NCBI GenBank assembly: GCA_035269445.1 | Contig: DATFJC010000021.1 | Coordinates: 1-11,343 of the forward strand | DNA: 11,343 nucleotides | Direction of reading: 5' to 3' | Origin: DATFJC01 sp035269445 | GTDB lineage: Bacteria; Patescibacteriota; Patescibacteriia; UBA2591; UBA6264 | Shown here: positions 6,828-11,343 of the stretch, piece after piece | Position numbering within the stretch: position 1 is the stretch's first letter | How the letters are laid out: every line of letters begins with the position of its first letter | Made by a program: the position numbers and the translations under genes | Notes under the pieces: model-generated | What the model saw: the letters and a program-made list of their open reading frames with translations, nothing else | Told to the model about the DNA's origin: nothing | Databases searched by the model: none

Positions 6828-8135
6828 ATGGCTGAAAAAATTCAAGAAAATTTGATTTCTCTTTGTAAAAGAAGGGGATTTATTTTTCAAACTTCAGAAA
6901 TTTATGGCGGTTTGCAATCTTTTTATGATTATGGCCCATTGGGAGTAGAGTTGAAAAGAAATATTAAAAAACTTTGGTGGAAAGAAATGGTTCAAAACCA
7001 TAAAGAAATTGTTGGTTTAGATTCTTCTATTTTAATGCATCCTAAGACTTGGCAAGCTTCAGGACACTTAGAGGGCTTTACAGACCCCTTAGTTGAGTGT
7101 AAAAGATGTCATAAAAGATTTAAGGCAGATGAGTTGACTAAAGACAGGTGTCCGGAATGTGGAGGAGCATTAACCAATTCTAAGGATTTTAATTTAATGT
7201 TTAAAACCTTTATGGGCTCTACCGAGGATAGTGCCTCTGAGGTTTATTTAAGGCCAGAAACTGCTCAAGGAATTTTTGTTAATTTTAAAAATGTTTTACA
7301 AACCAGTAGGCTAAAAATACCTTTTGGGGTAGCTCAAATTGGTAAAGCTTTTAGAAATGAAATAACTTCGGGGAATTTTATTTTTCGAATAAAAGAATTT
7401 GAGCAAATGGAACTTGAGTATTTTGTTAACCCTAAAAATGCTAGTAAAATTCACGAAAAATGGCAAAAAAAACGCTTAAATTGGTATATTGATTTAGGCA
7501 TTAATAAAGAAAATATTAGATTAAAAAAACACAGCAAAGATCAGTTAGCCCATTATGCTAAAGCCTGTTCTGATGTTGAATATAATTTTCCTTTTGGTTG
7601 GTCAGAAATTGAAGGTATTGCCAATCGTCAAGACTTTGATTTGACTCAACACTCAAAGTTTTCTCATCAAGATTTAGTTTATCTTGATCCAGAAACAGGA
7701 GAAAAATTTGCTCCTCATATAATTGAACCTTCAGCAGGAGTAGAAAGACCTTTATTGGCATTTTTAATAGATGCATATGAAGAAATGGGAGGAGAGACAG
7801 GAAAGAAGAAAGAGGTTGTTTTAAGGCTTGATAAGCGTCTTTCTCCCATTAAGGTTGCAATTTTCCCATTAATTAAAAAAGAACCTTTGCAAAAAATTGC
7901 AAAAGAAATTTTTAATGATTTAAAGTCTGCTTGGATGTGTCAATATGACGAGACTGGCTCAATTGGAAAAAGATACAGAAGGCAAGATGAGATTGGTACT
8001 CCTTATTGCATTACGGTTGATTTTGATTCTTTAGATGATGATTCTGTTACTATAAGAGATAGAGACACTAGGGAACAAGAAAGGATAAAGATTAAAGAAT
8101 TAAAATTAATTTTAAGGCAAAGGTTAGATTTTTAA
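6828..8135 (+). CDS. glyQS: Glycyl-tRNA synthetase, single-chain (eukaryote/archaea-like) type
   Basis: A class II synthetase charging tRNA-Gly as a homodimer; it is also named glyS in some genomes. At 435 residues it matches the single-chain alpha2 form, not the alpha2beta2 form. The N-terminal catalytic core contains SFYDYGPLG (31-39) and a zinc-finger-like insertion C91-x2-C94...C108-x2-C111. Further on are LRPETAQGIF (141-150), motif 2 as FRNEITSGNFIF (175-186) and motif 3 as PSAGVERPLLAF (311-322). The anticodon-binding domain starts near 340 (SPIKVAIFPL) and includes GKRYRRQDEIGTPYC. The segment after motif 2 reads FRIKEFEQMELEYF, where the common form is FRTREFEQMEIEFF, a minor change. 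No Shine-Dalgarno is present; the start context is TTTT-ATG. The AI-2E-family gene follows after 29 nt and may be cotranscribed, although a TATAAT at 8136-8141 could provide a separate promoter. Confidence 0.97.
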   Translation: MAEKIQENLISLCKRRGFIFQTSEIYGGLQSFYDYGPLGVELKRNIKKLWWKEMVQNHKEIVGLDSSILMHPKTWQASGHLEGFTDPLVECKRCHKRFKADELTKDRCPECGGALTNSKDFNLMFKTFMGSTEDSASEVYLRPETAQGIFVNFKNVLQTSRLKIPFGVAQIGKAFRNEITSGNFIFRIKEFEQMELEYFVNPKNASKIHEKWQKKRLNWYIDLGINKENIRLKKHSKDQLAHYAKACSDVEYNFPFGWSEIEGIANRQDFDLTQHSKFSHQDLVYLDPETGEKFAPHIIEPSAGVERPLLAFLIDAYEEMGGETGKKKEVVLRLDKRLSPIKVAIFPLIKKEPLQKIAKEIFNDLKSAWMCQYDETGSIGKRYRRQDEIGTPYCITVDFDSLDDDSVTIRDRDTREQERIKIKELKLILRQRLDF

Positions 8136-8164
8136 TATAATTTAATTTTATTTATAAAAAAATT

Positions 8165-9211
8165 ATGAAAAAAGATACCAGAACAACTATTATTAAGTTT
8201 GATTTTTGGTCTATTGCAAGAATTTTTGCAATTATTTTAGGTCTTCTTTTCCTTTACTTAATAAGGGATATTATTTTAATAATCTTTACGGCAGCAATTT
8301 TGGCTACCATTATTACCCCTTTGGTTAATTTTATGCAAAAGAAAAAAATTGCTCGTTGGTTGGGAGCAGCCATAGTTTATGTTTTTATAATATTAATTAT
8401 AGCTCTTTTAGGTGTTGCCATAGTGCCAGAAATTATAAACCAAACCCATAATTTAATTTCAAAGCTACCCGAAACCATGAATTCTTTAATGGGGTTTTTC
8501 TCTCTAGATTCAGGGGTTGAATTATCACAGGTTTTAGGAGATTGGTTTCAGGGACCCTCTAATCTTACTAAAAGCTTTTTCTCGGTTTTAGGTTCTGTTA
8601 CAGGACAATTTTTTACTGCTTTTATGATTTTTGTAATTTCTTTTTATTTAACAATAGAGAAGAAAACTCTCTCTTCTGTAATAGAAAAATTTATACCCGA
8701 AAGGTATAAGGGATTTTTGGATAGGTTTTTAGACTCGATCCAAAAAGAAATTGGTTCTTGGGGCAGGGGAATGATTGTTTTGGTTCTTGCTGTTTCTGCT
8801 ATGGTTTATGTAGGGCTTTCAATTTTGGGTGTTAAGTATGCCCTAGCTTTAGCTTTTTTAGCTGGCGTGACCGAGTTTATTCCCTATGTTGGGGCTTATA
8901 TTGGGGCTGTTCCTGCCTTGATAATAGCTTTAACTCAGTCTCCAAGTTTGGCTTTGTTTGTTGCCATTCTTTACTTTGTTATTCAACAGATCCAGGGCAG
9001 CCTAATATCCCCCTATATTATGCATAGGGCTGTAGGGCTTGATCCATTAACTATAATTATTGTTCTTTTAATTGGTGGTAAGGTTGCTGGCCCCCTGGGA
9101 ATGATTTTGGCAGTTCCTTTTGCTACTATTATTTCTATTCTAATAAAAGATTATAGGATTTATAAAAGGAAATCTGCTGAAAAGGAAGCCCAAGAAGAGG
9201 TTAAAATTTAG
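8165..9211 (+). CDS. AI-2E/PerM-family membrane transporter
   Basis: A 348-residue integral membrane protein of the AI-2E family (formerly UPF0118/PerM). Hydrophobic segments appear at about 14-31, 34-53, 65-87, 139-163, 201-230, 239-257, 260-277 and 286-323. A long amphipathic region (about 88-138) separates the third and fourth segments, as is usual in the family. Diagnostic motifs are GVTEFIPYVGAYIGAVPA (234-251), QQIQGSLISPYIMHRAVGLDP (about 274-294) and GGKVAGPLGMILAVPFA (304-320). Family members are credited with AI-2 export or with cation/proton exchange. The sequence does not decide between these, and a specific quorum-sensing role should not be assumed. The charged C-terminal tail is presumably cytoplasmic. 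It follows glyQS by 29 nt, and the downstream rfb genes have a promoter of their own. Confidence 0.9.
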   Translation: MKKDTRTTIIKFDFWSIARIFAIILGLLFLYLIRDIILIIFTAAILATIITPLVNFMQKKKIARWLGAAIVYVFIILIIALLGVAIVPEIINQTHNLISKLPETMNSLMGFFSLDSGVELSQVLGDWFQGPSNLTKSFFSVLGSVTGQFFTAFMIFVISFYLTIEKKTLSSVIEKFIPERYKGFLDRFLDSIQKEIGSWGRGMIVLVLAVSAMVYVGLSILGVKYALALAFLAGVTEFIPYVGAYIGAVPALIIALTQSPSLALFVAILYFVIQQIQGSLISPYIMHRAVGLDPLTIIIVLLIGGKVAGPLGMILAVPFATIISILIKDYRIYKRKSAEKEAQEEVKI

Positions 9212-9243
9212 CTAATAAAAAAAATATTTTTAAGCCATTTAAC

Positions 9244-9270
9244 TTGCAATAATTTCAAATTTTGTATACT
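9244..9270 (+). promoter_or_regulatory. Promoter for the rfbCDB operon
   Basis: TTGCAA (9244-9249) and TATACT (9265-9270) are spaced 15 nt apart, slightly short of optimal. The expected transcript start is near 9277, giving a leader of about 35 nt. It sits in the 100-nt gap between the AI-2E-family gene and rfbC, where a new unit would be expected. Confidence 0.6.
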
Positions 9271-9311
9271 ATGAAATTAGTAATAGTTAAATTTAAGTAA
9301 ATAAATATTTT

Positions 9312-9857
9312 ATGCCTTTTAGAATATCTAAAAAATACGTTTTATTGTTTGAAACAAAATCCTTTAAAGATTATAGGGGTTATTTTGAGGAAGTTTTTAA
9401 AAAATCTTTTTTTGATGACAAGGTACCCCAATTTAAACAAGACAATATTTCTGTTTCTAAAAAGGGTGTAATTAGGGGTCTTCATTTTCAAAAAAAACCA
9501 AAGGCTCAGGGCAAGCTTGTTTATTGCCTTAAGGGAAAAATTTTAGATGTAGCAGTTGATATTAGAAAAGGCTCACCTAATTATGGTAAGTGGACAGGAG
9601 AGATTTTGTCAGAAGATAATGCTAAAATGTTTTATATCCCAGAAGGCTTTGCTCATGGATTTTGTTCTCTTGAGGAAAGTTCTTTAATTATGTATAAATG
9701 TACAGATGAGTATTCTCCTGAGCATGACAGCGGGGTAAAATGGAATGATCCTAAAATAGGCATTAATTGGCCTTTTAATAATCCAATTATATCTGAAAAA
9801 GATCAAAAATTACCTGGATTAGAAGAGGCTGATAATAATTTTATTTATGAAGAATAA
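9312..9857 (+). CDS. rfbC: dTDP-4-dehydrorhamnose 3,5-epimerase
   Basis: Third enzyme of dTDP-L-rhamnose synthesis (RmlC; EC 5.1.3.13). It epimerises dTDP-4-keto-6-deoxyglucose at C3 and C5 in the cytoplasm. The 181 residues match a full-length family member with the cupin fold. Key elements are the FKDYRGYFEE opening (18-27), IRGLHFQ with catalytic-base His58, GKLVYCLKG (67-75) with a conserved Lys68, ILDVAVDIRKGSP (77-89), and IPEGFAHGF (109-117). CTDEYSPEHDSGVKWNDP (130-147) contains Tyr134, the expected acid. Nothing essential appears missing. It is the first gene of the rfb unit and overlaps the start of rfbD by 11 nt, suggesting translational coupling. Confidence 0.95.
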   Translation: MPFRISKKYVLLFETKSFKDYRGYFEEVFKKSFFDDKVPQFKQDNISVSKKGVIRGLHFQKKPKAQGKLVYCLKGKILDVAVDIRKGSPNYGKWTGEILSEDNAKMFYIPEGFAHGFCSLEESSLIMYKCTDEYSPEHDSGVKWNDPKIGINWPFNNPIISEKDQKLPGLEEADNNFIYEE

Positions 9858-10698
9858 AAAAGTTTTAATTACTGGCGCTAAAGGACAATTAGCTCAAAGT
9901 TTTAAAGAAAAGTTATCCTCTGAAAACGAGGTTTTTTTATTGACTAAAAAGGATTTAAATATTGCTAAGTTTGATCAGGTTGAAAAAGTATTGTTGGATA
10001 AAAAACCAGATATTATTTTCAATTGCGCCGCCTATAACTTAGTTGATCAAGCAGAGCATGATTGGCAAAAGGCATTATCAGTCAATGGAATGGCCTTAAA
10101 ATATCTTGCTATATGTAGTAAAAAAATTAATGCTCGGTTAGTTCATTATAGCAGTGATTATGTTTTTCCGGGAGAAAAGCAAGAATATAATATAGCTGAT
10201 CAACCAAAACCAATTAATAAGTATGGCCAAAGTAAGCTTTTGGGAGAAAAAATGGTCAAAGACTTTGCTAATAAGTATTTTATTATTAGAACTTCTTGGC
10301 TTTTTGGCAAAAACCCTAAAAGCAGTTTCCCTTTAAAGGTTTTAAATTGGGCCAAGGGTAGGGATAGTTTGAAAATAGTAGCTGATCAAACGGGTAGTCC
10401 AACTTTTGTGGGTGATTTAGCAGAGGTTTCGATTAATTTGTCTCAAACTGATAACTTTGGACTTTATCATTTTTCTAATAATGGACAATGCTCTAAATAT
10501 GATTGGGCAAAATTAATCTTAAAGCAGATTGGTTGGAAAGGTAAATTAGAAAAAGCTAAAGCAAGTGATTTTAAGACTTTAGCAAAAAGACCCAAAAGCA
10601 CTAATTTAAATAATTTCCCAATTGAAGAAATACTTAATTACAAAACTCCGTCTTGGCAAGATGCCACAAAACGATTTTTAAATAATTTAAATATATAA
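9847..10698 (+). CDS. rfbD: dTDP-4-dehydrorhamnose reductase
   Basis: Last enzyme of the rhamnose pathway (RmlD; EC 1.1.1.133). It reduces dTDP-4-keto-L-rhamnose with NAD(P)H to dTDP-L-rhamnose. It is an extended short-chain dehydrogenase of 283 residues, the normal length. The Rossmann glycine motif is ITGAKGQLA (8-16). The family hallmark NCAAYNLVDQAEHD (59-72) is followed by the VN at 79-80. The active site comprises YSSDYVFPG (101-109) and Tyr126-x3-Lys130 in KYGQSK. A substrate-domain segment ADQTGSPTF is also present. Its ATG lies inside the end of rfbC (11-nt overlap), and its TAA lies 3 nt before rfbB. Expression is therefore probably coupled to both neighbours. Confidence 0.95.
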   Translation: MKNKKVLITGAKGQLAQSFKEKLSSENEVFLLTKKDLNIAKFDQVEKVLLDKKPDIIFNCAAYNLVDQAEHDWQKALSVNGMALKYLAICSKKINARLVHYSSDYVFPGEKQEYNIADQPKPINKYGQSKLLGEKMVKDFANKYFIIRTSWLFGKNPKSSFPLKVLNWAKGRDSLKIVADQTGSPTFVGDLAEVSINLSQTDNFGLYHFSNNGQCSKYDWAKLILKQIGWKGKLEKAKASDFKTLAKRPKSTNLNNFPIEEILNYKTPSWQDATKRFLNNLNI

Positions 10699-10701
10699 TT
10701 T

Positions 10702-11343
10702 ATGAAAATACTAGTTACTGGGGGAGCAGGCTTTATTGGATCTAATTTTATTAGATATAAGTTAGGCTCTGATTCTTCGGCTAAAATTATTAATTTAGAT
10801 AAATTAACCTATGCTGGCAATTCAGATAATCTTAAAGGCTTTGAAGACAATGAGAATTATAAATTTATAAAAGGAGATATTATTGATGAAAAGATAGTTT
10901 CTCAGATAATGGAAAACGAAAAACCAGACGCCTTAATAAATTTTGCAGCTGAGTCTCATGTTGATAATTCTATTAAAAACTCTCTTAATTTTACTAAAAC
11001 AAATGTTTTAGGCACCAATGTTTTATTAAATGTTTCTAAGTTTTATAATATAGATCGTTTTATTCAAATTAGCACAGATGAAGTTTACGGTAGTACAAAA
11101 AAAGCTAAATTTAGCGAAAAAGATCCTTTAAAGCCGAATAATCCTTATTCTGCCTCAAAAACTGCAGCTGATGTTTTGGTAAGGTCTTATATTAAAACTT
11201 ATAACTTTCCTGCTCTTATTACGCGTTCTTGTAATAATGTTGGCCCTTATCAACATGTAGAAAAATTTATTCCTTTATTTAGTACTAATTTATTCCAAGA
11301 AAAAAAAGTGCCTTTGTATGGCGATGGTAGTAATATCAGAGAG
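10702..11343 (+). CDS. rfbB: dTDP-glucose 4,6-dehydratase, 3'-truncated by window edge
   Basis: Second enzyme of the rhamnose pathway (RmlB; EC 4.2.1.46), converting dTDP-glucose to dTDP-4-keto-6-deoxyglucose with bound NAD+. Only the first 214 residues are in the window, roughly two-thirds of a typical 310-350-residue protein, and no stop is reached. Visible elements are the NAD-binding motif GGAGFIGS (7-14), LDKLTYAGN (32-40), NFAAESHVDNSI (80-91) and the catalytic Thr125-Asp126-Glu127 triplet in STDEVYG. Tyr149-SAS-Lys153 forms the YxxxK pair. SCNNVGPYQHVEKFIPLF and GDGSNIRE appear near the break. The start follows rfbD by 3 nt (AATTT-ATG), placing it in the same operon. Confidence 0.95.
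   Translation, partial: MKILVTGGAGFIGSNFIRYKLGSDSSAKIINLDKLTYAGNSDNLKGFEDNENYKFIKGDIIDEKIVSQIMENEKPDALINFAAESHVDNSIKNSLNFTKTNVLGTNVLLNVSKFYNIDRFIQISTDEVYGSTKKAKFSEKDPLKPNNPYSASKTAADVLVRSYIKTYNFPALITRSCNNVGPYQHVEKFIPLFSTNLFQEKKVPLYGDGSNIRE

Noticed and set aside
7558..7776. Reverse-strand open frame inside glyQS
   Set aside because: It lies entirely within conserved GlyRS coding sequence and shows no independent support.
9271..9300. Nine-codon ORF (MKLVIVKFK) just after the rfb -10 box
   Set aside because: Its ATG lies at or before the predicted transcript start, it is tiny, and it has no regulatory codon pattern.
1..11343. CRISPR arrays, insertion sequences, prophage or defence genes
   Set aside because: No spaced direct repeats, transposase motifs, terminal inverted repeats or defence-type genes were seen; all genes are housekeeping or envelope-related and share the same base composition.

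Overview
The window looks like a chromosomal segment of a very AT-rich bacterium with a compact genome, most likely a member of the Patescibacteria/CPR (Parcubacteria-like). This rests on strong A/T bias at all codon positions, tight gene packing, an almost complete absence of Shine-Dalgarno sequences, a long type-2 (eukaryote-like) IleRS, a single-chain eukaryote-type GlyRS, and a DUF4015-type putative glycoside hydrolase. The lineage call is an inference; no rRNA is present to settle it. The standard UGA-stop code fits, because every reading frame runs full length with no in-frame TGA.

Layout: all genes are on the + strand. From left to right they are ileS (5' end cut by the window edge), recO 4 nt downstream, tRNA-Glu(UUC) with its own promoter and terminator, trpS, a three-gene unit (small glutaredoxin-like protein, HD-domain protein, membrane-anchored DUF4015 protein), glyQS, an AI-2E/PerM-family membrane protein, and then rfbC-rfbD-rfbB for dTDP-L-rhamnose synthesis. 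rfbB runs off the right edge. No stretch longer than about 300 bases lacks a gene. The four larger gaps (3326-3568, 4595-4672, 6761-6827, 9212-9311) hold the tRNA, the promoters and one terminator.

From gaps and promoter-like sequences I infer these transcription units: (...ileS-recO), (tRNA-Glu), (trpS), (grx-HD-DUF4015), (glyQS-AI-2E protein), (rfbC-rfbD-rfbB...). Functionally the window joins translation housekeeping (three aminoacyl-tRNA synthetases and a tRNA), recombinational repair (RecO), a small redox/hydrolase/envelope cluster of unknown purpose, and the start of a nucleotide-sugar pathway for surface polysaccharide.

I did not find a clearly new biological system. The observations most worth a second look are a uniform TT-ATG start context without Shine-Dalgarno, an HD protein whose HD-motif histidine is glutamine, a TIAN variant of the TrpRS HIGH-like signature, and the uncharacterised grx-HD-DUF4015 unit.
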